The notes below the pieces were generated by a model. It worked only from the letters and a program-made list of their open reading frames with translations, searched no databases and was not told the DNA's origin. Of a stretch of 33,737 nucleotides of DNA, positions 1 to 8,017 are shown piece by piece. The DNA is from Methylobacterium sp. E-045. Lineage in GTDB: Bacteria > Pseudomonadota > Alphaproteobacteria > Rhizobiales > Beijerinckiaceae. Every line of letters starts with the position of its first letter. The first letter of the stretch is position 1. The stretch lies in NCBI RefSeq assembly GCF_022829685.1, contig NZ_JAKSYE010000111.1, positions 1 to 33,737 on the forward strand, written 5' to 3'. A program made the position numbers and the translations under genes.

Positions 1-83
1 GGCCGGCCCGTGCGCGGCTTCTGCGGAGGCAGCAGCGGGGCGATCTGCTCCCACTGCGCATCGGTCAGTTCGTAGCGTCGCAT
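1..83 (-). CDS. IS5-type transposase, N-terminal part (runs off window)
   Basis: Reading the minus strand from the ATG at 83 gives MRRYELTDAQWEQIAPLLPP and then QKPRTGR. This is the conserved start of IS5-family (IS427-like) DDE transposases, an N-terminal region with the D-x-Q-W motif. Only 27 codons are in the window and the rest lies to the left. About 50 bp of non-coding sequence upstream, up to roughly position 140, would hold the IS terminal inverted repeat; its exact end cannot be fixed without the other end. The element sits just upstream of the low-GC polysaccharide gene, fitting an acquired region. Confidence 0.75.
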   Translation of the reverse strand, partial: MRRYELTDAQWEQIAPLLPPQKPRTGR

Positions 84-375
84 CCCGATCACATGGGGGC
101 CAGCACACAGCCTGTGAACCCTTTGCAGAGACGCCCTAGGCGAAGCCGGTTGTCATGCTGAAACTGTATGAGGTTGACCGGCCGTTGCCAGTGCACATCG
201 CAGTGATCGTTCAGAAGAAAATGGTTGGCACTCGCCTTAGGCATACACATCGGATAGGGCTTCGTGTGGATCGCTACGAAACACGTGGCAGGTTAGCTTA
301 CAAGCGCGACCTTTTCTCACATGGACGGGTCATTGAAGCGTATTGGAAAAGCTTTCAAGGTTGTTGGTGAAAGAC
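84..375. other. Intergenic region with IS end, no confident gene
   Basis: This stretch holds the presumed outer end of the IS5-type element and the leader of the next gene. Short open frames here look like chance. A short frame beginning with ATG at 321 encodes a Lys/Arg-rich peptide that stops near 398. Because it overlaps the start of the next gene in another frame, it could be a relic of that gene's original N-terminus, but nothing proves this. Confidence 0.4.
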
Positions 376-3300
376 ATGCGCTCGGAATTTTGCCATAGGC
401 TCAAGAGCAAAGCTGTATTGGCTGTAAATATGCGCCCTATCGTGAAGAGTCTCGATACATTGCGTCGTTTACTCGGTAGCAAACCAAAGAAAGCCGATTT
501 GAACGCGGTTCGTAGCAGCGCAATTTTCGATCACGACTGGTATCGGAGGACTCAAGCGCCGGATCTGAGTGCGGACGCCGATCCGATTGAACATTACCTG
601 ACCGAGGGCGCAGCTCTCGGCCTGAACCCAGGGCCGCTTTTCGATAGCGCATGGTATCTCAAGCAAAACCCCGACGTGGCGCGCGGAGGAATGAATCCGC
701 TCGTTCATTTCTGGGCTCATGGCCGTCACGAGGGGCGGCTCGGCAAAACCGTAACAACTACGAATATTTCCAGCACCCAGCAGCGAATTTCACTTATAAC
801 GACAAATATAGTCGATGCAAAAATGAGCGTCGTTGTTGTCGTCCACTCTTTTTACCCGAATATCTTTGCCGAAATCGCCTTGCGGCTACGCAACCTCCCT
901 TATCGATTTACACTCTTAGTCGGCATTCCAAGTCATGAAGATGAGATGGCGATTGTTCAGATGGTCGCAGATGCTAAACTGAATGCAGATCTGCGTTGCA
1001 AAGTCATTCCAAATAGAGGACGAAATTTCGGAACCTTACTCCCGGCATTTGGAAAGGAGGTATGCGCACACGACATTGTTCTTCACCTTCACACGAAGCG
1101 GTCGCTATATACTGGAGCAGAGCAGTCGAATTGGCGGCAAACAATTTTCGATGGTTTGATCGGAGCCCCCCTCCTCGTAGAAGGGCTATTGAATCTGTTC
1201 CATTCTGACAAAAAGCTTGGGTTGTTTTACACCTCCCCGTATCGCGGACTGCCATATTGGGCAAATCACTGGCTTTCTAATTTGGGATCTGGCAGTGCGC
1301 TACTTGAGAGGTTAGGTGTCCGGCGATATCCGCGATCAGGCTACTTTGACTTTCCTGTTGGTGGCATGTTTTGGGCTCGCGTTGAAGCCCTACGTCCCCT
1401 TCTCGAATCAAATATCCAGTATATCGATTTCGACGAGGAGCGCGGACAAACCGATGGGACGCTGGCGCACGCTATTGAAAGAGTAATCGGCATTCTTCCC
1501 GCGGCGAACGGGTTTGGTTTTATAGAACACGATCCGCAACACGGTCATTTCAATGTCAATTGGAGTGAGCGCAATGCGTCGCAGTACAATTCGACTTCGC
1601 TGATTTCGTTCGCGGAGAAAATAAAAGGTATAAATCTTGTATCATTTGATCTTTTTGATACACTCATTGTTCGGCCCGCACTAACGCCTGATGCTGTTCT
1701 TCGCTTCGTAGGACACAAGATAAATCTTGGTGCTCCTAATAAAACGGATTTTTTTCCCCGTCGGAAAGAAGCAGAGAACAAGGCTAGAGCAAGCAAGGAT
1801 TGGAAGAGCGACGTCACACTGGATGAAATTTACGCTCATTTCGCCACGGATGAGGCCTGGACTAGGGAAGCAATCGCGGATGCGTCTCGCCTTGAACGAT
1901 CAACGGATACCGGCCTTCTGAGGCTGCGCCCTGGAGCGGCGGATCTGATCGCACTAGTCCAACAGGCGTGTTGCCGTATCGTAGCCATCTCCGACTCCTA
2001 CTACAGCTACGATGAGATCGTCACCATTTTGCAGGTACTGGGCATTCGGAATATCTTTGACGAGATTTACGTCTCATCACATATCGGGAAGCGGAAAGAC
2101 CGCGGGGATCTATGGACCCACGTCCTAGCTCACGAGGAGCATGCGCCGGACGGGTGGCTGCACGTAGGCGATAATGAGCACTCAGATATTCAGGCAGCCT
2201 GCGATCGCGGCCTCCGCTTCTTTCATGTCATGAATCCTGGCGTTCAGATGATCCAGGATGGCTTCTCTTTAGGGAAGGTCGAAGACGGGCAGCGCTGGGC
2301 TGCAGACTTGGTTGTCGGTCCCGCCATGCTGAAGATCGCTGGCACACCGTTTCGCGACGGGCGCGCTTGGCGTTCACTGCCCCTAATCAATGCAGAAGAA
2401 GTTGGATACGTCATCTATGGACCGATTATATACTTATTTATGTCTTGGTTAATCCGACACCCTGCAGCCCGATTGGTGGATCATCTATTCTTTTTATCGA
2501 GGGAAGGTTATATCCTTCATAAGATTTATGAATTTATCCTCAATAAGTTCCCAGAGAAGAACCTTCCCGCTTCGAGCTATTTCTATACCTCAAGACGAAG
2601 TGCAATCGCCGCAGCACAATCCAAACGTTTTGATAGCCGCCAGATCGTTTCGGGGGCGGGTTTCCGTGGGACCCTGCACGACCTACTAAAGAGTAGAATC
2701 GGTCTCGACGCACCAAATGATTATGGGTTCGCTGACTGGGATGTGCTCCTTCCTGACGACGAGCAAGAGGTTACACTAGCCATCAATCTTATCGAGAAGG
2801 AGATTGTCGCACATGTTTCTCCAGAAGCGCAAGCACTCGCTGCCTATGCTTCATCAGAGGGTATGGTAGCATCTAGAGTTTCTGCCATTGTTGACATAGG
2901 ATATTCAGCTACTATTCAGAAAAATCTTCAGGTCCTTCTTGGAATACCGCTCGTTGGGTTCTACATGGGCTCGTTTGATGCAGCAGCAGGCGTTGAAGTA
3001 AATGGAGGGGTCTCGTTTGGTTGCTTCTGCGAAGATATTCCTGCTTGGAGTTCAACAGATCCCGTGCTAGCGCATTCACTCTTAATGGAAGCGTTCTTGA
3101 CTGCTCCGCATGGGCAGGTTCTTTCTTTTGGGAAACATGAAGATCCCAAGCCAGTCTTTAAGAAAAGTAGTCTTGCGGAATCTGACGTCAAAAATCTGGA
3201 AGCGATGCATGATGGTGCCCTAAGGTATTGCCAGGAATTGATCGAACTCTTTGGGTACGATTTAATCATGGCAGATATCGAGCTTTCAGTCCCTCAAGAA

Positions 3301-3411
3301 TTCCTCCGGATGATGGCGGATAAAATAATTCATATTCCCCCGACTGTCGGAGACACTCTCCATGTCGAGGATGAATTCTGTGGCAACGGCAAATTGGCGG
3401 TGTTTAACTAA
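376..3411 (+). CDS. RgpF-like / HAD-like cell-surface polysaccharide protein
   Basis: A protein of about 1,011 aa that combines three parts. Residues ~55-125 hold two copies of a short motif around W-Y and N-P-D-V followed by N-P-L-x-H, common at the start of large bacterial glycosyltransferases. Residues ~150-400 resemble rhamnan synthesis protein F (VVVHSFYPNIF, NRGRNFG, LHLHTKRS). From ~420 there is a HAD-like hydrolase domain with the SFDLFDTLI nucleotide (motif I with two Asp), and HVGDNEHSD supplies a late acidic motif. Residues ~700-1000 contain FLSREGYILHKIY and match the C-terminal part of predicted COG5610-type hydrolases. The likely role is assembly or modification of rhamnose-rich O-antigen or capsule in the cytoplasm. 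The start is uncertain: the frame opens at a TTG at 343, ATG 376 has a weak GGTGAAAG site, and ATG 430 is possible. Base composition is clearly lower in GC than its neighbours, which suggests acquisition. Confidence 0.75.
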   Translation: MRSEFCHRLKSKAVLAVNMRPIVKSLDTLRRLLGSKPKKADLNAVRSSAIFDHDWYRRTQAPDLSADADPIEHYLTEGAALGLNPGPLFDSAWYLKQNPDVARGGMNPLVHFWAHGRHEGRLGKTVTTTNISSTQQRISLITTNIVDAKMSVVVVVHSFYPNIFAEIALRLRNLPYRFTLLVGIPSHEDEMAIVQMVADAKLNADLRCKVIPNRGRNFGTLLPAFGKEVCAHDIVLHLHTKRSLYTGAEQSNWRQTIFDGLIGAPLLVEGLLNLFHSDKKLGLFYTSPYRGLPYWANHWLSNLGSGSALLERLGVRRYPRSGYFDFPVGGMFWARVEALRPLLESNIQYIDFDEERGQTDGTLAHAIERVIGILPAANGFGFIEHDPQHGHFNVNWSERNASQYNSTSLISFAEKIKGINLVSFDLFDTLIVRPALTPDAVLRFVGHKINLGAPNKTDFFPRRKEAENKARASKDWKSDVTLDEIYAHFATDEAWTREAIADASRLERSTDTGLLRLRPGAADLIALVQQACCRIVAISDSYYSYDEIVTILQVLGIRNIFDEIYVSSHIGKRKDRGDLWTHVLAHEEHAPDGWLHVGDNEHSDIQAACDRGLRFFHVMNPGVQMIQDGFSLGKVEDGQRWAADLVVGPAMLKIAGTPFRDGRAWRSLPLINAEEVGYVIYGPIIYLFMSWLIRHPAARLVDHLFFLSREGYILHKIYEFILNKFPEKNLPASSYFYTSRRSAIAAAQSKRFDSRQIVSGAGFRGTLHDLLKSRIGLDAPNDYGFADWDVLLPDDEQEVTLAINLIEKEIVAHVSPEAQALAAYASSEGMVASRVSAIVDIGYSATIQKNLQVLLGIPLVGFYMGSFDAAAGVEVNGGVSFGCFCEDIPAWSSTDPVLAHSLLMEAFLTAPHGQVLSFGKHEDPKPVFKKSSLAESDVKNLEAMHDGALRYCQELIELFGYDLIMADIELSVPQEFLRMMADKIIHIPPTVGDTLHVEDEFCGNGKLAVFN

Positions 3412-3489
3412 ACTTCAGCAAGCAGCCCAATTGAAACAGGCGATTCCAAATATCAAGAACGGTGGCGAGTAAGGTGTGAAGCCGTACAG

Positions 3490-3522
3490 CGTGGCGGCGT
3501 CAGTTTAACTGAGACCGCCACG
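3490..3522 (+). terminator. Strong hairpin downstream of the RgpF/HAD gene
   Basis: CGTGGCGG (3490-3497) pairs with CCGCCACG (3515-3522), and the inner TCAGTT/AACTGA pairs again, giving a nearly continuous stem of about 14 bp with a very small loop. It lies 80 bp after the stop codon. No T-tract follows, so it may be a Rho-assisted terminator or an IS-related hairpin rather than a classic intrinsic terminator. Confidence 0.45.
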
Positions 3523-3609
3523 GATATTAGGCGTTATAGAATAGGTTCTTCACGGCTACGCTGCAATCATGCACGTGTTCAGATCTGCGCCACAGCGATC
3601 GAAAACTTC

Positions 3610-3624
3610 TGACCTTGCCCCCTG
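3610..3624 (+). repeat. Left terminal inverted repeat of the IS3-family derivative
   Basis: TGACCTTGCCCCCTG, matched perfectly in inverted orientation at 4112-4126. The TGACCT-CCCCC style of end is usual for IS407-like IS3 elements. Confidence 0.8.
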
Positions 3625-3671
3625 GCTTGCCCTCGTTCTGAAGCTGGGGTCCGTCGACCAGGAGACGGACG

Positions 3672-4100
3672 ATGAAGAGGAGCCGGTTCAGCGAAGAACA
3701 GAACATCGGCATCCTGAAGAAGCAGCAAGCCGGGCTGCGGGTGGTTGAGATCTGCCGCCGCCACGGCATCAGCGACGCGACGTTCTACACGTGGCGCTCG
3801 CGCTTCGGCGGTATGGAGGGGTCGGACGCGCGGCGTCTGAAGGCGGCGGTCGAGTGGCATCACATTGCGCCCGGCAAGCCGCAACGGAACGGATTCGTCG
3901 AGAGCCTCAACGGGCGCTTGCGCGACGAGTGCCTGAACGAGCATCTGGTCCGGAGCCTGCCGGCGGCCCGGATCATCATCGAGGCGTGGCGGGTGGACTA
4001 CAACACCTGCCGCCCTCACACGAGCCTTGGCGGGCTCACCCCGAACGCGTTTGCAACCCGGTCCCGACAGGACCAGAACCAGAACGGATTCTGGTTATGA
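3672..4100 (+). pseudogene. In-frame OrfA-OrfB deletion fusion of an IS3-family transposase
   Basis: 142 aa. Residues 1-59 (MKRSRFSEEQ, VVEICRRHGISDATFYTWR, SDARRLKA) are the helix-turn-helix part of OrfA. From about residue 60 (VEWHHIAPGKPQRNGFVESL, then RLRDECLNEH, RPHTSLGGLTP) it is the C-terminal end of OrfB. The junction near nucleotide 3846 removes the leucine zipper of OrfA and most of the catalytic domain. Of the DDE triad only the last Glu (in NGFVES) can be seen. An RBS-like GGAG lies 7 bp before ATG 3672. The product cannot be an active transposase, but it could in principle still bind the inverted repeats and act as an inhibitor; that is inference. Confidence 0.8.
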
Positions 4101-4111
4101 ACAGGGGCAAA

Positions 4112-4126
4112 CAGGGGGCAAGGTCA
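4112..4126 (-). repeat. Right terminal inverted repeat of the IS3-family derivative
   Basis: CAGGGGGCAAGGTCA, the exact reverse complement of the left end at 3610-3624. Confidence 0.8.
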
Positions 4127-4210
4127 ATCGCTGCCAAGCTTGGGCGAAATGGCTGCTGTGTCAATTTTCGGCATGATGGTCCTTCGGTAGTGTGTAGCAA
4201 TCTCGCAGTA

Positions 4211-4301
4211 TATCGCGCCAAAGCGCGCAATCGGCAGGCCTGGCAGGCCACGCCCTATGATGACGAGCAACACATCTACGTTATAGCCATCTAATGCCGC
4301 A
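4211..4301 (+). repeat. Divergent ~90-bp repeat R1
   Basis: By eye this aligns with 10617-10709 in the same orientation. Shared blocks include TATCGCGCCA, AATCGGC-G-CTGGC-GGCC, TCTACG-TATAGCCA and GCCGCA, for roughly 70% identity. A shorter piece recurs at 13893-13930. R1 and R2 sit just outside the two ends of the 4374-10600 oxidoreductase/regulator block, as old boundary repeats might. Their nature is unknown, and the alignment is not computed. Confidence 0.4.
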
Positions 4302-4373
4302 TGGCCTGTCTACGTAGCCCGTTCCTCGGCCGCTTCGTATATCCGCACCGTTCAACATGCGCGGCGATCACTC

Positions 4374-5135
4374 TTACAGATTGGCGACGCCGCCATCGAC
4401 CAGCAATTCGGTGCCAACGACGAAGCTGGATTCGTCGGAGGCGAGGAACACCGCTGCCTTGGCGAGTTCGATCGGCCTACCCAGGCGGCCGATCGGTACG
4501 AGCTGCCGAATCTCCTCGCGCAATGCCGTCTCTGCTTCATCCCCCAGCCCCAGCTTGCCGAGCGCCGGTGTCTCGGTCGGGCCGGGACTGAGGCCGTTCA
4601 CCCGAATCCCCCGATCCTTGAATTCGCCCGACAAGGTCCGGGCGAGCGAAAGCAGGCCTGCCTTGCTCGCGGCATAGGCGCTCGATTGCGGTAGCCCGAT
4701 CTGTGCGGAGACGGAGCCGCACAGGATGACGGAGGCGGGATCAGCCAACAGCGGCAGCAGGGCACGGATCAGAAAGAACGGTCCCTTGAGGTTGGTCGCC
4801 ATCAGCGTATCGAACGTCGCCTCGTCCCAGTCGGCCAGCGGGCGGTGGGTGACGTCGCCCGCATTGACGTAAAGCACGTCGAGTCTGGGCCATGACGCGA
4901 GCAGTCGAGCGGCCAAAGCCTCCTGTGCCGCGATGTCACCGGCTTCGCTCCGGATCGCCAACACGTCATCACCGAGGTCGCGCCGTGCCGCCTCAAGCCC
5001 CGCCGCGGACCGGCCGGTGATCGCCACCACCGCACCTTCGGCGCGGAACTGCCTTGCGGTCTCCAGCCCGATGCCGCTGGTGCCGCCGGTGATGAGCGCA
5101 TGCTTGCCTTGCAGTCGTATGATACCGCTCCTCAC
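4374..5135 (-). CDS. Short-chain dehydrogenase/reductase (SDR)
   Basis: A classical SDR of about 253 aa, the usual length. The Rossmann motif TGGTSGIG is at residues 16-23, followed by the VNAG motif near 90, the catalytic Ser in the GSVSAQIG segment, and the YAASK motif (Tyr154, Lys158). A C-terminal V-G-T-E-L-L-V-D-G-G closes the fold. It should reduce or oxidise a carbonyl/alcohol with NAD(P)H; the substrate is unknown. The GTG at 5135 overlaps the TGA of the upstream dehydrogenase as GTGA, so the two genes are translationally coupled in one operon. A TTG at 5138 is an alternative start. Confidence 0.88.
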   Translation of the reverse strand: MRSGIIRLQGKHALITGGTSGIGLETARQFRAEGAVVAITGRSAAGLEAARRDLGDDVLAIRSEAGDIAAQEALAARLLASWPRLDVLYVNAGDVTHRPLADWDEATFDTLMATNLKGPFFLIRALLPLLADPASVILCGSVSAQIGLPQSSAYAASKAGLLSLARTLSGEFKDRGIRVNGLSPGPTETPALGKLGLGDEAETALREEIRQLVPIGRLGRPIELAKAAVFLASDESSFVVGTELLVDGGVANL

Positions 5136-6142
5136 CAATCCAACGTGATGGCGATCTTGCCGAAGTGCTCGCCGGCAAGCAGCGCCGCGTAGGCGGCGGC
5201 AATGTCGCCGACGCCGAAGGTGCGCGCCACCACCGGCTCGATACCATGCGCGGCGATGGCCTTCGCCGCGGCGCGGAAATCGGCGGCCGATCCGGTGTTG
5301 CCGCCGATCAGCCGGATCGCCTTGCCGATGACCATGAGGACATCCAGCGGCGTATCGCGCCCGGTGACGAAGCCGATTGCATAGACCGTGCCGCCATGCC
5401 GCACGGCCGCCAGCGAACGGGCGAAGGTGTCGGCGCCGGTCGTCTCCAGCACCAGATCGGCTCCGACCCCATCAGTGAGGCGCAGGACCTCATCCTGCCA
5501 CTCCGGTATCGCGCGGTAGTTGATGCCTTCGTCTGCTCCCATCGACCGGGCGCGATCCAGCTTCTCGTCCGACGACGAGGTGACGATAACGCGGGCGCCG
5601 GCCGCCTTGGCCAGCTGCAGCGTCTGCAGGGCGGTGACGCCGGTGCCTGGCAGCACAACGGTCGATCCGGGGCCGACCTCGCCGGCGCTCAGCGCATTCC
5701 AACCGGTCGTCGCCGGGATAGGCAGGCTGGCGATCGCCTCGAACCCCAGATGCGCGGGTGCCACCACCAGCGCGGCCGCGTCGACCAGCGCCAGTTCGAC
5801 GAGCGACCCCTGGATCGTCACGCCGCGCATCGCGCCATTGTTGCGTGCGGTGACGGCCCCCGCGATCCACAGCGCCTTGGGGTGGACGGCGACACGATCA
5901 CCGACGCGCACGCTCTCGACGCCGTCGCCGATCGCAAGGACTTCCCCGGCGCCATCGGCCACCGGCACATTGGGATAGAGCGCGCCGGGATAGCCGCCGG
6001 TCGCGACCAGGCGGTCGAGATAGTTGAATGCCGCCGCGCGCATCCGTACCAGCGCCTGTCCATGGCCGACCGGGCCGGGTTCGGGGGCGGAAACGCGCTT
6101 GATGGTCGTGATGGCGGGGCCGCCAAGTTCGATGCCGTGCAT
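5132..6142 (-). CDS. Zinc-independent MDR-family alcohol dehydrogenase / quinone-reductase-like
   Basis: 336 aa of the medium-chain dehydrogenase/reductase family. It has the GroES-like N-terminal fold (FNYLDRLVATGGYPG, VPVADGAGEVLAIGDGV, GDRVAV) and then the Rossmann domain with the nucleotide loop GTGVTALQ near residue 166. The Cys/His catalytic-zinc ligands and the four-Cys structural zinc loop are absent, so it belongs with the quinone oxidoreductase-type or zinc-free members. The start is set at ATG 6142 because AAAGGAG lies 7 bp upstream on the minus strand; an upstream ATG at 6178 has no such site. It is the first gene of the SDR operon and divergent from a LysR gene, which is a typical regulator-target pair. 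Confidence 0.87.
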   Translation of the reverse strand: MHGIELGGPAITTIKRVSAPEPGPVGHGQALVRMRAAAFNYLDRLVATGGYPGALYPNVPVADGAGEVLAIGDGVESVRVGDRVAVHPKALWIAGAVTARNNGAMRGVTIQGSLVELALVDAAALVVAPAHLGFEAIASLPIPATTGWNALSAGEVGPGSTVVLPGTGVTALQTLQLAKAAGARVIVTSSSDEKLDRARSMGADEGINYRAIPEWQDEVLRLTDGVGADLVLETTGADTFARSLAAVRHGGTVYAIGFVTGRDTPLDVLMVIGKAIRLIGGNTGSAADFRAAAKAIAAHGIEPVVARTFGVGDIAAAYAALLAGEHFGKIAITLDW

Positions 6143-6206
6143 GGTCGATCTCCTTTCGACCAATGTAGGACGATGCATTTTGTGCTGGAATAAGTCTTCG
6201 ATGCAG

Positions 6207-6224
6207 ATGATAACTGCGAATCAT
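6207..6224. promoter_or_regulatory. Candidate LysR-type operator in the divergent promoter
   Basis: ATGAT, 8 bp, ATCAT forms a short inverted repeat that runs into the LysR start codon. The whole 80-bp gap between the divergent dehydrogenase (start 6142) and LysR (start 6223) also repeats GATGCA twice. LysR regulators usually bind imperfect palindromes in such gaps. The match is short and could be chance. Confidence 0.3.
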
Positions 6225-7155
6225 GCAGCAATCAGCCGACCTCGAATCGATCGAAGCGTTCATCACCCTGGCGGATGCCGGCAGTTTCGCATTGGCGGGA
6301 CGACGGCTCGGGCGCGATCCGACGATCGTGTCGCGGCGGGTTCAGGCTCTGGAGGCTCGGCTCGGTGTCCGGCTGGCGGAGCGCAGCACGCGACGCGTAA
6401 CGCTTACGGAGGCGGGGCTGGCCTATCTGGATCGGGTGAGACCGCTGCTGCGCGCGTTGACGGCTGCCGATCGGGATGTGGCCGCATTTGCGCAAGGTAC
6501 GCCGCGCGGCCATCTGCGCGTGTCGCTTCCGACCAGCTTCGGCAGAATGTGGCTGTCGCCGATGATCGCGGATTTTTTGAAAGTGCACCCCGAGGTGACG
6601 ATCGAGGCGGAATTCAGCAACCGCTTCGTCGACATCATCGGCGAACAGTTCGACCTTGCGGTGCGGCTGGGGGTGCTGCCCGATTCACGGCTCGTCGCGC
6701 GACGGCTGTTCCCGCGCCGACGGCTGGTCTGCGCGTCGCCCGGCTATCTCGCTCGCGCCGCACCCTTGCAACAGCCTGGCGACATCGCGCGCCACGCATG
6801 TCTGCGCTACACCGGCAAGGTCAACCCGGCCGTGTGGGAGTTTCTCGACGTCGATGACCGCCTGCTGACGGTGCCGATCGAAGGCGCGCTGGCGAGTGAC
6901 GATGCGGAGGTCCTGGTCGATTCTGCGGTCGCCGGACTTGGCCTGCTCTACGGCACAGACTGGCTGGTGGCGCGGCAACTGGCGTCCGGCGAGTTGGTAC
7001 GGGTGCTGGCGGACTGGCGTATCCCGGACGAAGGCGCGATCCACATCGTCACCCCGTCGCTTGCCGGTCTGCCCACCAAGACCCGCGCCTTTTCCGACTG
7101 GCTGGCAGCGCGGTTCCAGCCCGATCCGCCATGGTTCTGCCCCGCCAAGGCATGA
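6223..7155 (+). CDS. LysR-family transcriptional regulator
   Basis: 310 aa, the normal length. The N-terminal winged helix-turn-helix covers residues ~6-65 (LESIEAFITLADAGSFALAG, then RVQALEARLGVRLAERSTR and LTEAG). The effector-binding domain follows (HLRVSLPTSFG, FDLAVRLGVLPDSRLVAR, RRLVCASPGYL). The type resembles regulators of small oxidoreductases. It is divergent from the MDR/SDR operon, with 80 bp between the starts, so it most likely controls that operon and itself. The inducer is unknown. Confidence 0.9.
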   Translation: MQQSADLESIEAFITLADAGSFALAGRRLGRDPTIVSRRVQALEARLGVRLAERSTRRVTLTEAGLAYLDRVRPLLRALTAADRDVAAFAQGTPRGHLRVSLPTSFGRMWLSPMIADFLKVHPEVTIEAEFSNRFVDIIGEQFDLAVRLGVLPDSRLVARRLFPRRRLVCASPGYLARAAPLQQPGDIARHACLRYTGKVNPAVWEFLDVDDRLLTVPIEGALASDDAEVLVDSAVAGLGLLYGTDWLVARQLASGELVRVLADWRIPDEGAIHIVTPSLAGLPTKTRAFSDWLAARFQPDPPWFCPAKA

Positions 7156-7220
7156 GGCTCGGTGTCGGGGGAGACGGCTCGGCTTTGGCGCGACGCACTG
7201 TGTTCGCTCCCTCCGCGCGG

Positions 7221-7808
7221 TCACGTCACTCCCGTTCCTGACGCTTCCTGCCACACGACAGGGGCCCGCTTCGTGTCCAGCCGATAATCGGAATAGGCGC
7301 GGTCGAGGATTTCGGCGCCGAGCCGCTCGGCTTGCCGGATGGAATCGTCCGGATCGTTGCGGACTTCGCCGCGACTGTTGCCGACACCGCGCACGACGCC
7401 GACGAAATCCGAATGCGTATATCGTGAGAACTCCTGCATCTGATGCACGATGCCGAGCGCGGCGCCCGGATAGGTCTCCTCCGATGCAAGCACCACCCCG
7501 AGGCGCTTGCCCGACATCGCTCGCAGGACGCGCTCCGAGCTCGGATTGGACGCCGCATCGTGACAGAGCCTCCTGTCGAAGAATGCCTTCGTCTGGGCTG
7601 ACAAGCCGTACCAATAGATCGGCGAGCAGAACACGACGGCGCGTGCGGGCAGGAACTCCTCGAAGAACAGCGCACGGTATCCATCGGCGATCGTGCATGC
7701 GCCGTCCGGACCTCGGCACGTCCGGCAATCGCGCAGGAAGCCGGAGATATGATCGTCGAGAAAACGCAGTGCGACATCCGTGCCCACCGCTTCCGCCCCG
7801 CGTCGCAC
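7221..7808 (-). CDS. Flavodoxin-fold NAD(P)H:FMN oxidoreductase, apparently N-terminally truncated
   Basis: 195 aa of the NADPH-dependent FMN reductase / iron-sulfur flavoprotein family. It shows the Cys motif CRTCRGPDGAC followed by the typical PIYWYGLSAQTKAFFDR segment that binds flavin, and GKRLGVVLAS on the next strand. Family members begin with a phosphate-binding loop (G-S-x-R-x-x-G-N-T). Here the frame opens with a GTG right after an in-frame TGA, and no such loop is seen upstream in any frame. The gene therefore looks 5'-truncated or frameshifted and may not bind FMN normally. It lies alone between the LysR gene (convergent) and the TetR gene. Confidence 0.65.
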   Translation of the reverse strand: MRRGAEAVGTDVALRFLDDHISGFLRDCRTCRGPDGACTIADGYRALFFEEFLPARAVVFCSPIYWYGLSAQTKAFFDRRLCHDAASNPSSERVLRAMSGKRLGVVLASEETYPGAALGIVHQMQEFSRYTHSDFVGVVRGVGNSRGEVRNDPDDSIRQAERLGAEILDRAYSDYRLDTKRAPVVWQEASGTGVT

Positions 7809-8017
7809 GGCTCATGCCGCCTTTTTCTCCAACGATAGGCGCAGCATTTACATCGACGCAGGGAGTAACTTCATCGCAAGATGCAGCGCCCCAGCGGGAA
7901 GGGGCCTAGATTTAGACGCGGCAGGAAGAGCCGTGATTAAGTCTGAAATCATACTCGAACTTATATCACCGATCGGCGCCACGGCGCATCCTTCAGCTTA
8001 AGGGACGTGATGCGCGC

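Larger units (their letters stand above)
3610..4126 (+). mobile_element. 517-bp internally deleted IS3-family element
   Basis: A 15-bp perfect terminal inverted repeat, TGACCTTGCCCCCTG at 3610-3624 and its reverse complement at 4112-4126, bounds the element. Similarity of the ends continues with mismatches for about 13 bp further inward. Full-length IS3-family elements of this type (IS407-like OrfA/OrfB) are about 1.2-1.3 kb, so roughly 0.7-0.8 kb is missing internally. The flanks (CTTC left, ATCG right) show no obvious 3-4 bp target duplication. It may have moved passively using a transposase made elsewhere, or the flanks may have been rearranged. Confidence 0.8.

Noticed and set aside
155..370. 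71-codon frame before the RgpF/HAD gene
   Set aside because: It has no RBS or recognisable family and overlaps the next gene's start.
3606..4130. Target duplication around the IS3 derivative
   Set aside because: The left flank (CTTC) and right flank (ATCG) do not match at 3 or 4 bp.
6685..7815. 376-codon minus-strand frame over the LysR and FMN reductase genes
   Set aside because: It is antisense to a clear LysR gene and Arg/Gly-rich without a domain; the overlapping 7221-7808 frame has the real motifs.
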